From: Flavobacterium sp. GSB-24
GTDB lineage: Bacteria > Bacteroidota > Bacteroidia > Flavobacteriales > Flavobacteriaceae
NCBI RefSeq assembly: GCF_027924665.1
Contig: NZ_AP027043.1
Span: 1,178,001-1,242,000 of the forward strand
Reading direction: 5' to 3'
DNA: 64,000 bases
The notes under the pieces are model-generated. The model saw nothing but the letters and a program-made list of their open reading frames with translations, searched no databases and was not told the origin of the DNA. Of this stretch, positions 55,256 through 64,000 are shown piece by piece. The first letter of the stretch is position 1. The number at the start of each line of letters is the position of its first letter. The position numbers and the translations under genes are program-made.

Positions 55256-56806
55256 TTAAGCAACCGCTTTTTTAGATTTTAAATGGTAGGCAACGTATAA
55301 TGAAATCGAAGCCAGGAAAATCCAGAAAACATCAATAAAGAAAATTTGAATTTTGTTGTTTAAGAAAGATGTCCAAAACCAATCTCCTGAAACAATTCCG
55401 TTTGTAATTGGAATTAAAAATCCTAAAAAACTTCCTGAAATTAAACAGAATTTATTGGTAAAAGCATCGTTCTTTTTAATGATAAAGAAGATTGCAAGTA
55501 ATAACCATCCGCCAAAATAAAGCGTAAATAGATTCGATTGGCTCAACGGATAGAAAATTTTACTTCCAATAAAAGCCAAAGCAGTAATTGGATACATGCT
55601 CAAACAAATAGCCAGATAAATGCGAACAACAGCTGCATTGAATCGTCTTTTCTTTTCAGGCATATTATTTTTCTGTCTTGCAACCAACCAAATCATAACT
55701 CCAGAGATAATTACAAAACAGGTAATAATTCCTAAAATAAAGCTCACGATTTTTAAAGCATATCCGCCATAATCACCAAAATGAATGCGGTATAAAACAT
55801 TTTTTACAACATCTAAGTAACTCGTTTGAGAGATCGGATCTTTTTTAGCAATTTCTTTTCCATCAGCAATTCTGTAAACAACTTTTCCGATTCCAGTAAA
55901 TTTTTTGTGGCTTAAAAGTTCTCCTTCAACTAAAACATGCATGTTCGCATCGCCGTAGTTTTGAATAAAAACGCGTGTGATTTCAAAATCAGACCAATTC
56001 TTTTTTGTTTTAGCAACCAGCTCATCAATATTAAAAGGAGCTGCTAGTTTCTTATTTTCAAATTTATAATCAGGATCTTTATATTCTAATTCTTTATACA
56101 ATTTATCTTGATCGCCATTGTATAGAGCCATTACTGCGGGAGCTACGATCAAAAGTTTGATCATAAAAAAAGCACCTGTAACTGCATATACGAATTGAAA
56201 TGGTAAACCAATCATTCCAAGCGCCGTGTGCGCATCTGTCCAAAGTGTTTTTAATTTTTCTTTCGGACGGAACATATAAAAGTTAGATACAATTTTTTTC
56301 CAATGAAGCAATACTCCAGTTACAATTGCGAATAGGAAAAATAGAGCTGTAAAACCTGAAAGATAATATCCTATTGGATAAGGAATTTGTGCTAAGAAGT
56401 GCAAACGATATAATAGCTCACCTAAAGAATATGATTCTTCATAAGTAAAAGATTTAAAGTTTTTTGTGTTTAAATAAAAAAACTGTCCTTCTTTTTGCTT
56501 GGCTGGAGCCAGAGTATCTTTGGTCCCTTCCATATAAACAGCTACTCTTTCTTCTGTAGAAGGCTTAGAAATAGTAATATTTCTTCCGTGCAAAACATAT
56601 TTTTTATCAAGATGCTGCAGGGCTTTATTGTAGTCTAACTGAATTTCTCTTGTAATTGCTGTAGATTCACTTCTTTCCCAATTAATGATATCATCTCTAA
56701 AAAAAGAAAAAGATCCAGCAAAGAAAATTACAAAAAGCACTACACTGATAACGATTCCGCTGACAGTATGTGTATGAAAATAGATATTGTAATGACGGTT
56801 GTTCAT
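55256..56806 (-). CDS. PepSY-TM family protein, larger paralogue
   Basis: A 516-residue inner-membrane protein. It begins with the PepSY_TM first helix containing histidines (YFHTHTVSGIVISVVLFVIF), then has a PepSY-like periplasmic segment, a second helix pair (FTALFFLFAIVTGVLLHWKK), the HTALGMIGLPFQFVYAVTGA helix, a large periplasmic loop and three more helices at the C-terminus beyond the common four-helix core (VRIYLAICLSMYPITALAFI onward). It is only 5 bases after the DUF3649-like gene, so cotranscribed with it. Role: probable reductive iron release from siderophore, inferred from context. Confidence 0.85.
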   Translation of the reverse strand: MNNRHYNIYFHTHTVSGIVISVVLFVIFFAGSFSFFRDDIINWERSESTAITREIQLDYNKALQHLDKKYVLHGRNITISKPSTEERVAVYMEGTKDTLAPAKQKEGQFFYLNTKNFKSFTYEESYSLGELLYRLHFLAQIPYPIGYYLSGFTALFFLFAIVTGVLLHWKKIVSNFYMFRPKEKLKTLWTDAHTALGMIGLPFQFVYAVTGAFFMIKLLIVAPAVMALYNGDQDKLYKELEYKDPDYKFENKKLAAPFNIDELVAKTKKNWSDFEITRVFIQNYGDANMHVLVEGELLSHKKFTGIGKVVYRIADGKEIAKKDPISQTSYLDVVKNVLYRIHFGDYGGYALKIVSFILGIITCFVIISGVMIWLVARQKNNMPEKKRRFNAAVVRIYLAICLSMYPITALAFIGSKIFYPLSQSNLFTLYFGGWLLLAIFFIIKKNDAFTNKFCLISGSFLGFLIPITNGIVSGDWFWTSFLNNKIQIFFIDVFWIFLASISLYVAYHLKSKKAVA

Positions 56807-56811
56807 AAATA

Positions 56812-57114
56812 TTATTTTGCCGTATGGTTATAAGTTTGACCCAGATAAATAAAAAGACAAAAAAGTAAAGTCAGCAGGATGTAAATTCCCCAGATTTTCC
56901 AGCCGCTTTTAGCTAAAAATGCAATTACCATTAAAGCAACCCAAAGAATAAAACCAGTAAAAGCCATTGTTATTAAAACATCTGCACGACTAAACCAAGA
57001 AGCTAAAGCCAAATGAAAAGTAACAGAAACAAAGTATCCTCCTAAAATAGCAGCTGTTATTTTGGTAAAACGAGGCCAAAAAGCAGGATTTAAATATTTT
57101 GAATTTGCCGGCAT
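56812..57114 (-). CDS. Small membrane protein, DUF3649-like
   Basis: A 100-residue protein with three hydrophobic segments (about 18-40, 45-65, 72-92): ITAAILGGYFVSVTFHLALA, then LITMAFTGFILWVALMVIAF. It resembles the DUF3649 family, which in other bacteria sits between a siderophore receptor and a PepSY-TM gene and has no proven activity. The conserved alanine/glycine-rich first helix supports this. It follows the next gene by 20 bases and precedes the PepSY gene by 5. Confidence 0.7.
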   Translation of the reverse strand: MPANSKYLNPAFWPRFTKITAAILGGYFVSVTFHLALASWFSRADVLITMAFTGFILWVALMVIAFLAKSGWKIWGIYILLTLLFCLFIYLGQTYNHTAK

Positions 57115-57134
57115 ATTTTAATTTAATGAGGTTT

Positions 57135-57467
57135 CTAATTATAATAAAGTTCTAGTAATGCAACTATAATCAAGATTGCTAGAAGTGCTTTACTGTTTAC
57201 TTTTTTTAATGGTGTAAGTATAATGATTAAACTTCCAACTGTCATTAGCTGAACAAAAAACATCAAAGTACCACAGCCTAAAGACTGAGTAAAAAGCCAC
57301 ATCAAATAAGCAGATAATAAAAGGGCTAGTCCGATGATTTTTGTCTGTTTTGGATTTTTCTGCATCCATTTTTCAAAACCTAAATCATAAGACAAAACCG
57401 CTCTTTTTGAAGTATAATAAAGCGTATAAAAAGCTAGAAAAACGATAAGGCTGGCAATTGTTATCAT
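57135..57467 (-). CDS. Small membrane protein, DUF3325-like
   Basis: A 110-residue protein with three to four hydrophobic segments (MITIASLIVFLAFYTLYYTS, IIGLALLLSAYLMWLF, FFVQLMTVGSLIIILTP, ALLAILIIVALLELYY). It matches the DUF3325 pattern, including the central SLGCGTLMF glycine motif. Together with the DUF3649-like and PepSY genes it makes the usual trio behind siderophore receptors. Function is unproven. A terminator-like hairpin separates it from the receptor gene upstream. Confidence 0.7.
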   Translation of the reverse strand: MITIASLIVFLAFYTLYYTSKRAVLSYDLGFEKWMQKNPKQTKIIGLALLLSAYLMWLFTQSLGCGTLMFFVQLMTVGSLIIILTPLKKVNSKALLAILIIVALLELYYN

Positions 57468-57480
57468 AATCTTAGAAATT

Positions 57481-57514
57481 TAAAAACCACCTTTCTCTTG
57501 CAAGAAAGGTGGTT
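57481..57514 (-). terminator. Intrinsic terminator after the siderophore receptor gene
   Basis: AACCACCTTTCT (57485-57496) and AGAAAGGTGGTT (57503-57514), perfect 12-bp stem; on the minus strand TTTTT follows. Readthrough would be needed for the downstream genes, so it may set a lower level for them. Confidence 0.82.
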
Positions 57515-57525
57515 GAATGTTTTTA

Positions 57526-60009
57526 TTAAAATCTGTATGAGAAGTTTGCTGCAACAGTTCTCATATTTCTTGGATGAATTGTAGACCAACCATCGTAAGT
57601 GTCAACATTAGTAATATTGTCTAATTTTAATGTCAAGGTATATTTTTCAGTTCCGTAGAATACTGATGAATTTAAAACTGTATAAGAAGGTAATGCAAAC
57701 TGACCTATAACATTTCTGTTCATGATTAAGTTTTTATCAGCATAGTTTCCTCCAAAACCTAAACCAAAACCTTGTAAATCTCCTTGAGGGAATTTATAAC
57801 TTGCCCAAAGATTTGCTAAATTTCTTGGTCCAGAACTTTCTGGTCTTTGTCCTACAAACGATGGATCTCCAGCGTTTAAGATAGCATCAACATAACTGTA
57901 ACCAGCAACGATGTTTAAACCAGCAACTGGATTTGCCACGAATTCTGCTTCAAAACCTTTGTTTCTTTGTGCTCCATCTTGGAAAGCTGTTTGAGTTGTT
58001 GCACCATAAATTACGTAAACTTGATCTTTTACTTGAATGTCATAGTAGCTGAATGTTGCATAAAGTTTATCTTGAAACACGTTTAATTTTGTTCCAATTT
58101 CGAATTGGTTAGCATGCTCTGGTTTAAAAGTTCTTGGACGTGTAGATCCGTCAGCTAAAATTTCTGTTACTGGAGCAGAATTAGCGAAACCATCCATATA
58201 GTTTGCAAAAATCGAAACTTTATCAAGAATTGGCTGGTACACTAAACCAAATTTAGGAGAAAAAGAAGTTTGATTAAAATCATCATCTTTTGTTGCTACA
58301 TTTCCAGCAGTAATAAAACGGTCCACACGTAAACTTGCCATTGCAGACAAAGCAGGAGTAAAGTTAAATACATCAGAAACATAAGCACTATAAACTTCTT
58401 GCTTTGTTCTATTCATGCTAATTCCTGCATTAGCGATAAGAGCGTCAGTTCCTGCTTTAGTTAGATTTCCATTATCTCCATTTGTAATATATTTAGCTGG
58501 GTCTGTAATTTGGTATAAATACTGATTTACAGTTGCTACATCTAGATTACCAATGTAAATATTACCATTTGTTACATAATTTGAACTATTGTCAATTAAT
58601 CCTCTATTAAAGTAATCCAAACCAGCAACGATTCTGTTTCTCATGTTTCCAATTTTGAAATCGCCAATAAAGTTCTGCTGAATGTCAGTTGTTAGGGTTG
58701 TTGAATTTTGGTAATTCATATAACGTGATAAAACAATTCCTTCACTTATCTCATCAGGAGCATATTGCGTGCCTTCGTAGATGTAAGAATAGTATCCTTC
58801 AGATGAAGATGAACCTCTTGAAACTACAGTCTGCGAAGTCCATTGATCATTAAATTTGTACATCATTTGACCTTGTAAGTTGTATGATGGTGTTTCAATT
58901 GCAAGTTCATTACTAGTGTAAGAACGTTTATTATCATAACCTAATTCATCCATATTATGAACTCTCAATACAGCACCTCTATCTAAAAATAACATAGTAG
59001 GGTTAGTCTGTTTGTTGTTCATAAATTCTGTATTGATGAAAAACGAAAGTTTGTCACTAACTTGGTATGATAATGATGGTGCAAAAAAGAATGATTTTTT
59101 GAATCCTGCATCTTGAAAACTATTTTCTGTGTGGTAAGCTGTATTTACACGGAAATTAATTTTGTGCTCGTCGTCTACTGGAGTATTAACATCTGCAGTA
59201 ACTCTGTTTAAACCATTACTTCCAGCAGTATAACTAACCTCTCCACCAAAATGATCGTAAGGTTTTTTTGTAGTTAAGTTAATTAAACCTCCGTAAGAGA
59301 TTAAACTACTTCCAAATAAAGTTCCAGATGGTCCTTTGATTACTTCAATTTTATCAATGTTTGCAGGATCTAAACCTCCGTTTGATAATCCTGGTAATCC
59401 ATTAATCATAGTTGGCTGTACAGCAAATCCTCTTAACGAAAAATATCCTGCACCGTCACCTCCACGACCCGTAGAGGCCCAAAGCGGTGTTAATCCTGGA
59501 GCATTTTTTAAAGCGTCATCAATATTTGTAACAACTTGCTCTTTTAAAAGTTCGCTTGTAATTGTAGTATATACTTGTGGATTTTCAAGATTTTTAAGAG
59601 GTAATCTTGAAACTTGTTGTGTTTCTTTACGAGCAAATGTGTTTTTTTTAGCATTTCCATTTAAAACAATTTCATCTAATTGTTCTGAATTTGAGCTAAT
59701 AATAAAATCTTCAACTAAATCATCACCGTTATTTAAGGTAATACTTTTTTCTTTTGATGAGTACCCGACAGCAGAAACTCTAATTACGTAGTTTCCTGGT
59801 TTAAGATTTTTAATTTCATAAAAACCATTGCTATCTGTATTGGTTCCTATTTTGGTTCCTTTTAATGATACCGAAACATTATCAGCAGCTTCATCATTGG
59901 ATAAACTAATTTGACCTTTAATAGTTGCTTTTTCCTGTGCAGAAGCTATTGTGCCCGCTAATAAGAAAAAACAAAAACTCAAAAAAGAAATTGTAAATTT
60001 AGATTTCAT
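57526..60009 (-). CDS. TonB-dependent siderophore receptor
   Basis: An 827-residue outer-membrane transporter. Order: signal peptide (FFLLAGTIASAQ), a CarboxypepD_reg-like domain (about 30-105, NGFYEIKNLKPGNYVIRVSA), then a plug (about 125-240) with ITSELLKEQVVTNIDDALKN and RGFAVQPTMINGLPGLSNGG and IEVIKGPSGTLFG, and a 22-strand barrel ending AANFSYRF. The plug reads like the FhuE/FcuA ferric siderophore group. There is no STN domain, so it is not expected to signal. The cluster with PepSY and DUF3325/DUF3649 genes and the Fur-like inverted repeat upstream support an iron role. Confidence 0.92.
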   Translation of the reverse strand: MKSKFTISFLSFCFFLLAGTIASAQEKATIKGQISLSNDEAADNVSVSLKGTKIGTNTDSNGFYEIKNLKPGNYVIRVSAVGYSSKEKSITLNNGDDLVEDFIISSNSEQLDEIVLNGNAKKNTFARKETQQVSRLPLKNLENPQVYTTITSELLKEQVVTNIDDALKNAPGLTPLWASTGRGGDGAGYFSLRGFAVQPTMINGLPGLSNGGLDPANIDKIEVIKGPSGTLFGSSLISYGGLINLTTKKPYDHFGGEVSYTAGSNGLNRVTADVNTPVDDEHKINFRVNTAYHTENSFQDAGFKKSFFFAPSLSYQVSDKLSFFINTEFMNNKQTNPTMLFLDRGAVLRVHNMDELGYDNKRSYTSNELAIETPSYNLQGQMMYKFNDQWTSQTVVSRGSSSSEGYYSYIYEGTQYAPDEISEGIVLSRYMNYQNSTTLTTDIQQNFIGDFKIGNMRNRIVAGLDYFNRGLIDNSSNYVTNGNIYIGNLDVATVNQYLYQITDPAKYITNGDNGNLTKAGTDALIANAGISMNRTKQEVYSAYVSDVFNFTPALSAMASLRVDRFITAGNVATKDDDFNQTSFSPKFGLVYQPILDKVSIFANYMDGFANSAPVTEILADGSTRPRTFKPEHANQFEIGTKLNVFQDKLYATFSYYDIQVKDQVYVIYGATTQTAFQDGAQRNKGFEAEFVANPVAGLNIVAGYSYVDAILNAGDPSFVGQRPESSGPRNLANLWASYKFPQGDLQGFGLGFGGNYADKNLIMNRNVIGQFALPSYTVLNSSVFYGTEKYTLTLKLDNITNVDTYDGWSTIHPRNMRTVAANFSYRF

Positions 60010-60036
60010 TTTTATTTAGAATTGATTTTAATAGCG

Positions 60037-60067
60037 CAAATTTACATGTTGAATATAAATCATGCAA
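60037..60067 (-). promoter_or_regulatory. Promoter of the siderophore receptor
   Basis: On the minus strand, TTG (60067-60065), 20 nt, TAAATTTG (60044-60037), with a leader of about 25 nt. Confidence 0.6.
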
Positions 60068-60075
60068 GTTTGTTT

Positions 60076-60092
60076 TTATTTATTCTAAATAA
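60076..60092. promoter_or_regulatory. Fur-like inverted repeat
   Basis: TTATTTATTCTAAATAA contains perfect 7-base arms TTATTTA / TAAATAA around a 3-base spacer, just upstream of the -33 element. The position and AT-rich form fit a metal-responsive repressor site, but AT-rich DNA makes chance matches likely. Confidence 0.4.
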
Positions 60093-60167
60093 AATATTTT
60101 TAAAGGGTAAAATTTACATTTGTTTAAAAAATTAACAAATTAAGGAGATTTTAAGCTAATATTAAGC

Positions 60168-60203
60168 AAAAAAAACCTGTTCGTATTAATGAACAGGTTT
60201 TTT
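60168..60203. terminator. Terminator of the 2-oxoglutarate dehydrogenase genes
   Basis: AAAACCTGTTC (60172-60182) and GAACAGGTTTT (60191-60201), perfect 11-bp stem with A and T flanks. Confidence 0.88.
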
Positions 60204-60225
60204 GTATAGCAGAAAATTATTATAA

Positions 60226-61473
60226 TTACAATTCTAAAGCACGTTTAGCATCGCCATTCATTAATAATTCTACTGGATTTTCTAAAGCCTCTTTTACAGC
60301 AACCAGGAAACCAACAGACTCACGTCCGTCGATAATTCTGTGATCGTAAGAAAGTGCTACGTACATCATTGGGTGAATTTCAACTTTACCGTTTACAGCG
60401 ATTGGACGCTCGATGATGTTGTGCATTCCTAAAATTCCTGATTGAGGAGGGTTGATGATTGGAGTACTTAACATACTTCCGAAAACACCACCGTTAGTGA
60501 TTGTGAAAGTTCCTCCAGTCATATCGTCAACTGTAATTTGACCATCACGAGCTCTTAAAGCTAATCTTTTGATTTCAGCTTCGATACCACGGAAAGTCAA
60601 TAATTCAGCATTACGAACCACAGGAACCATTAATCCTTTTGGTCCAGAAACTGCGATTGAGATGTCAGCAAAATCATAAGCGATTTTGTAATCACCGTCC
60701 ATCATTGAGTTCACATCTGGGTATAATTGTAAAGCTCTTGTAACTGCTTTTGTAAAGAATGACATAAAACCTAAACCTAAACCACCGTGTTTCGCTTTGA
60801 AAGCATCTTTGTATTCATTACGAATTTGGTTGATTGGCGTCATGTTTACTTCGTTGAAAGTAGTAAGCATAGCAGTTTCATTTTTAGCTGAAACTAATCT
60901 TTCTGCTACTTTACGACGTAACATTGATAATTTTGTACGCTCAGTTCCACGGCTTCCACCAGTTGGAGTTCCCATAGAAGGCACTGCATTTACAGCGTCA
61001 TCTTTAGTGATTCTTCCGCCTTTACCAGTTCCAGAAACTGTTGCTGGAGCAATATTTTTTTCGTCTAATATTTTTCTTGCCGCAGGAGATGGAGTTCCGG
61101 CTGCATAACTTGTTGCTGCTGGAGCTGCTTTCGGTGCTTCAGCTTTTGGCGCTTCAGCCTTTGGAGCTTCTGCTTTTGGTGCCTCAGCTTTTGGAGCTTC
61201 AGCCGCTGGAGCTGTTGCATCACCTGCTGGTTTTGCAGCATCTGTATCAATTAAACAAACTACAGCACCTACTGCAACTGTATCACCTTCTTCAGCTTTT
61301 AGTGTAATTACACCGCTCATTTCAGCAGGCAATTCAAGAGTAGCTTTATCTGAATCTACTTCAGCAATAGCCTGATCTTTCTCTACATAATCTCCGTCTT
61401 TTACTAACCAAGTTGCAATTTCAACTTCTTTTATTGACTCCCCTGGTGATGGGACTTTCATTTCTAAAATCAT
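60226..61473 (-). CDS. sucB: 2-oxoglutarate dehydrogenase E2, dihydrolipoyl succinyltransferase
   Basis: The E2 core of the TCA-cycle 2-oxoglutarate dehydrogenase, 415 residues. Lipoyl domain (about 1-80) with the lipoylated Lys in [14 protein letters not shown]; an Ala/Pro/Glu/Lys linker (about 85-125) made of five 15-base units; a peripheral-subunit-binding domain (about 128-165, [20 protein letters not shown]); and the catalytic acetyltransferase domain with [20 protein letters not shown] and the active-site His in [17 protein letters not shown]. It lies 72 bases after the E1 gene, which shares its direction, so it is in the same operon. No E3 gene is nearby. Confidence 0.96.
   Translation of the reverse strand: MILEMKVPSPGESIKEVEIATWLVKDGDYVEKDQAIAEVDSDKATLELPAEMSGVITLKAEEGDTVAVGAVVCLIDTDAAKPAGDATAPAAEAPKAEAPKAEAPKAEAPKAEAPKAAPAATSYAAGTPSPAARKILDEKNIAPATVSGTGKGGRITKDDAVNAVPSMGTPTGGSRGTERTKLSMLRRKVAERLVSAKNETAMLTTFNEVNMTPINQIRNEYKDAFKAKHGGLGLGFMSFFTKAVTRALQLYPDVNSMMDGDYKIAYDFADISIAVSGPKGLMVPVVRNAELLTFRGIEAEIKRLALRARDGQITVDDMTGGTFTITNGGVFGSMLSTPIINPPQSGILGMHNIIERPIAVNGKVEIHPMMYVALSYDHRIIDGRESVGFLVAVKEALENPVELLMNGDAKRALEL
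61127..61201 (-). repeat. Five 15-bp tandem units coding the SucB linker
   Basis: Units of the type GCTTTTGGAGCTTCA (plus strand) at 61127, 61142, 61157, 61172 and 61187, encoding repeated Ala-Pro-Lys-Ala-Glu. They differ mostly at silent positions. Confidence 0.85.
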
Positions 61474-61506
61474 CTTTGTTTTTGTTTAAGGTTTTTATGG
61501 TTTTAA

Positions 61507-61524
61507 TCCCGATAGCTATCGGGA
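61507..61524. repeat. Perfect 18-bp palindrome in the sucA-sucB gap
   Basis: TCCCGATAGCTATCGGGA is fully self-complementary and more GC-rich than its surroundings. An AAACTTGAAAC motif like that at 44672 follows at about 61527. Confidence 0.75.
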
Positions 61525-61545
61525 CCGAAACTTGAAACATTTTTT

Positions 61546-64000
61546 TTATCTAAATAAATTTTTATCGAATACCATTCTAATTGCATCTGCATGACGACGT
61601 TTTGCACGTGTATAACTTCCAGATGCTGGCGCAGCGTAAGCTTTTAACGAAGCTAATCTCCATTTTACTAGATCAAAGTTCATTAACATAAAACTGTAAG
61701 CTCCCATGTTTTTAGGTTCTTCCTGAGCCCAAACATAATCATCAGCATTTGGATATTTTGCAATGATTTCTTTAATCTGCTCAACAGGGAAAGGGAACAA
61801 TTGCTCGATACGAACAACTGCAACATCATTTCTACCATTGTTTTCTCTTTCTGCAGTAATGTCATAGTAGAATTTACCAGTAACAAAAACTAAAGTTTTT
61901 ACTGCTTTTTTATCTACTGTATTGTCGTCAATTGTTTCTTGGAAGCTTCCGCTTGCCAGTTCTTCAACTGTAGAGACACATCTTGGATCTCTTAATAAAC
62001 TTTTTGGAGAGAAAACTACCAAAGGTTTACGGAAATTAGTTTTCATTTGTCTTCTTAACAAGTGGAAGAAGTTAGCTGGCGTTGTACAATCTGCAACATA
62101 CATATTTTGTCTTGCACAAAGTTGTAAGTAACGTTCCATTCTTGCAGAAGAGTGTTCTGCACCTTGTCCTTCGTATCCGTGAGGCAATAATAAAACAATA
62201 CCGTTTTGGTTGTTCCATTTGTCTTCACCACATGAAATATATTGGTCAATCATGATTTGGGCTCCGTTAGAGAAATCTCCAAATTGTGCTTCCCAAATAG
62301 TTAATGCTTTTGGATTAGCCAATGCATATCCGTAATCAAAACCAAGAACTCCATATTCAGATAAAAGAGAGTTGAAAACGCCGAATTTTCCTTTTTTGTT
62401 TTCGATAGCATCTAAAAGAATTACTTCTTCTTCAGAATCTTCAACTTTAACTACAGCATGGCGGTGAGAGAATGTACCACGCTCTACGTCCTGACCGGAA
62501 ATACGAACGTCAAATCCTTCTGTTAAAAGTGAACCGTAAGCTAGAGCTTCTGCAGTTCCCCAATCGATAGTGTTGTTGTCGTATCCTGCTTTTCTATCCG
62601 TAACAATTTTAGTTATCTTGTTAATGAATTTCTTGTCTTCTGGTAATGTTGAGATTGTATTGATGATAGAATCTAATCCTTCTTTACTAAAGGTAGTATC
62701 TACTTTTTGAAGCATTTGTGTATCAGTTACCTGAACAAATCCATCCCATTCGTTTTTCATGAATGGAGTTATGATTGTTAAATCTTTTTTACGAGAAGCT
62801 TCTAAATTTTCCTCTAAAGCAGATTTGTATTCTTTTTCTAAAGCATTTACATAAGATGCATCGATTACGCCGTCAGACAATAATTTTTCAGCATAGATAT
62901 CTCTTGGATTCTTATGTTTAGCGATGATTTTATATAAAACCGGCTGTGTAAAACGAGGTTCGTCACCTTCGTTATGACCGTATTTTCTGTATCCTAGTAA
63001 GTCGATAAATACGTCACGTCCAAACTGCATTCTATAGTCTAATGCAAAAGACATTGCATGTACAACAGCTTCAGCATCGTCAGCATTTACGTGTAAAACT
63101 GGTGAAAGTGTAACTTTAGCAACGTCTGTACAATAAGTAGAAGAACGAGCATCTAAATAGTTAGTCGTAAAACCAACTTGGTTGTTAATTACAATGTGAA
63201 TTGTTCCTCCAGTTTTATAACCGTCAAGCTGCGCCATTTGGATGATTTCATACAAAATACCCTGACCTGCAATTGCAGCATCTCCGTGAACGGCGATAGG
63301 TAGTACTTTTGAAAAATCTTCTGGGAAATATTTATCTTGTTTTGCTCTTGTAATTCCTTCAATTACAGCTCCAACAGTTTCTAAGTGAGAAGGGTTTGGT
63401 GCTAAATTGATATTGATGCTTTTTCCAGATCTTGTTTTTTTGTCGGCAGTAAGACCTAAGTGGTATTTTACGTCACCATCAAAGTATTCTTGATCGTAAT
63501 CTTTTCCGTCAAACTCACCAAAGATATCTTGAGTAGATTTTCCGAATATGTTTGCCAAAACGTTCAAACGGCCACGGTGAGCCATTCCCATTACGAATTG
63601 TTCAACACCTTTTTCCGCAGCCTGCTCAATTAAAGCATCTAAAGCTGGAATAATAGATTCTCCACCTTCTAGTGAAAAACGTTTTTGTCCAACATATTTA
63701 GTATGAAGGAAGTTCTCGAAAGAAACAGCTTCGTTTAATTTATTTAAGATCGTTTTCTTTTCTTCTGTAGAAAAATTAGGCTGATTATTATCAACTGCTA
63801 ATTTATCCTGAATCCATTTTACAACACCAGGATTTCTAATGTACATATATTCAATACCAATATGCTGGCAGTAAATAGCCTTAAGGCGATTTACGATATC
63901 TTGTAAAGAAGATGGTGCCATTCCAATTGTTTGTGCAGCATCAAAAACAGTCGAAAGATCTGCTGTAGATAATCCGAAGTTTTCGATATCCAAAGTTGGA
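61546..64000 (-). CDS. sucA: 2-oxoglutarate dehydrogenase E1 component, 5'-truncated by window edge
   Basis: The thiamine-diphosphate-dependent decarboxylase of the 2-oxoglutarate dehydrogenase complex. At least 817 residues are in the window; the frame is open through position 64000, so the true N-terminus lies to the right. Markers: FVMGMAHRGRLNVLANIFGK, HLGLTADKKTRSGKSININL, the ThDP Gly-Asp region in VHGDAAIAGQGILYEIIQMA, GRDVFIDLLGYRKYGHNEGD, and the C-terminal HGYEGQGAEHSSARMERYLQ and FRKPLVVFSPKSLLRDPRC. All match the SucA/OdhA family. The TTG codon near 63993 is internal, not a start. Confidence 0.97.
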   Translation of the reverse strand, partial: PTLDIENFGLSTADLSTVFDAAQTIGMAPSSLQDIVNRLKAIYCQHIGIEYMYIRNPGVVKWIQDKLAVDNNQPNFSTEEKKTILNKLNEAVSFENFLHTKYVGQKRFSLEGGESIIPALDALIEQAAEKGVEQFVMGMAHRGRLNVLANIFGKSTQDIFGEFDGKDYDQEYFDGDVKYHLGLTADKKTRSGKSININLAPNPSHLETVGAVIEGITRAKQDKYFPEDFSKVLPIAVHGDAAIAGQGILYEIIQMAQLDGYKTGGTIHIVINNQVGFTTNYLDARSSTYCTDVAKVTLSPVLHVNADDAEAVVHAMSFALDYRMQFGRDVFIDLLGYRKYGHNEGDEPRFTQPVLYKIIAKHKNPRDIYAEKLLSDGVIDASYVNALEKEYKSALEENLEASRKKDLTIITPFMKNEWDGFVQVTDTQMLQKVDTTFSKEGLDSIINTISTLPEDKKFINKITKIVTDRKAGYDNNTIDWGTAEALAYGSLLTEGFDVRISGQDVERGTFSHRHAVVKVEDSEEEVILLDAIENKKGKFGVFNSLLSEYGVLGFDYGYALANPKALTIWEAQFGDFSNGAQIMIDQYISCGEDKWNNQNGIVLLLPHGYEGQGAEHSSARMERYLQLCARQNMYVADCTTPANFFHLLRRQMKTNFRKPLVVFSPKSLLRDPRCVSTVEELASGSFQETIDDNTVDKKAVKTLVFVTGKFYYDITAERENNGRNDVAVVRIEQLFPFPVEQIKEIIAKYPNADDYVWAQEEPKNMGAYSFMLMNFDLVKWRLASLKAYAAPASGSYTRAKRRHADAIRMVFDKNLFR

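Noticed and set aside
59336..59791. 151-codon plus-strand frame in the siderophore receptor gene
   Set aside because: It is antisense to the conserved plug domain and shows no protein-like features.
63910..63993. TTG near 63993 as start of sucA
   Set aside because: The frame stays open to the window edge and the family is about 100 residues longer, so this codon is internal.

Overview
The window looks like chromosome from a Flavobacterium-type bacterium (phylum Bacteroidota), probably close to F. johnsoniae. The evidence is the low GC content, SusC/SusD proteins, type IX secretion (T9SS) C-terminal tails, the Bacteroidota promoter signature (TTG, about 17-20 nt, TAnnTTTG) upstream of several genes, and protein sequences that read like flavobacterial homologues. 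No search could be run, so all family names come from motif and sequence recognition.

Layout. 1-7.3 kb: end of an M1 aminopeptidase, a TDH-like epimerase, a small lipoprotein, the repair factor Mfd and a DUF5683 membrane protein. 7.4-22.8 kb: a starch utilisation locus read leftward. It holds an ECF sigma factor, a FecR anti-sigma factor, SusC with an STN signalling domain, SusD, SusE, a lipoprotein alpha-amylase, a GH97 SusB-type glucosidase, and a large multidomain amylase with a T9SS tail. SusC could both import starch oligosaccharides and signal through FecR to the sigma factor. 23-31.9 kb: housekeeping and accessory genes. These are an ACT-like protein, YraN, an LD-carboxypeptidase, a serine hydrolase, an EEP-family nuclease/phosphatase, 3-hydroxyanthranilate dioxygenase, a convergent antitoxin/toxin-like pair, a class II cAMP-type phosphodiesterase and an ALDH7-like dehydrogenase. 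31.9-35.1 kb: a T9SS-exported pectate lyase with an upstream cluster of TGTAAT/ATTACA palindromes. 35.2-36 kb: a Bax inhibitor-1 family protein.

36.2-49.7 kb: a complete 14-gene nuoA-N operon (respiratory complex I) read leftward, with a short NuoG and repeat-filled spacers. 49.9-53.9 kb: a cold-shock protein, aspartyl-tRNA synthetase, a TlpA-like thioredoxin and a MORN-repeat protein. 53.9-60 kb: an iron/siderophore cluster read leftward, made of a TonB-dependent receptor, two small membrane proteins and two PepSY-TM proteins, with a Fur-like inverted repeat upstream. 60.2-64 kb: the 2-oxoglutarate dehydrogenase E2 gene and most of the E1 gene, which runs off the right edge.

Intergenic DNA is unusually rich in palindromes. 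Some are ordinary terminators. Others look like dispersed repeat families. No tRNA, rRNA, CRISPR array, insertion sequence or prophage was seen. The least conventional items are the tail-to-tail toxin/antitoxin-like pair sharing a palindromic stop region, the nested REP-like palindrome in the sigma/fecR gap, and the operator cluster at the pectate lyase promoter.
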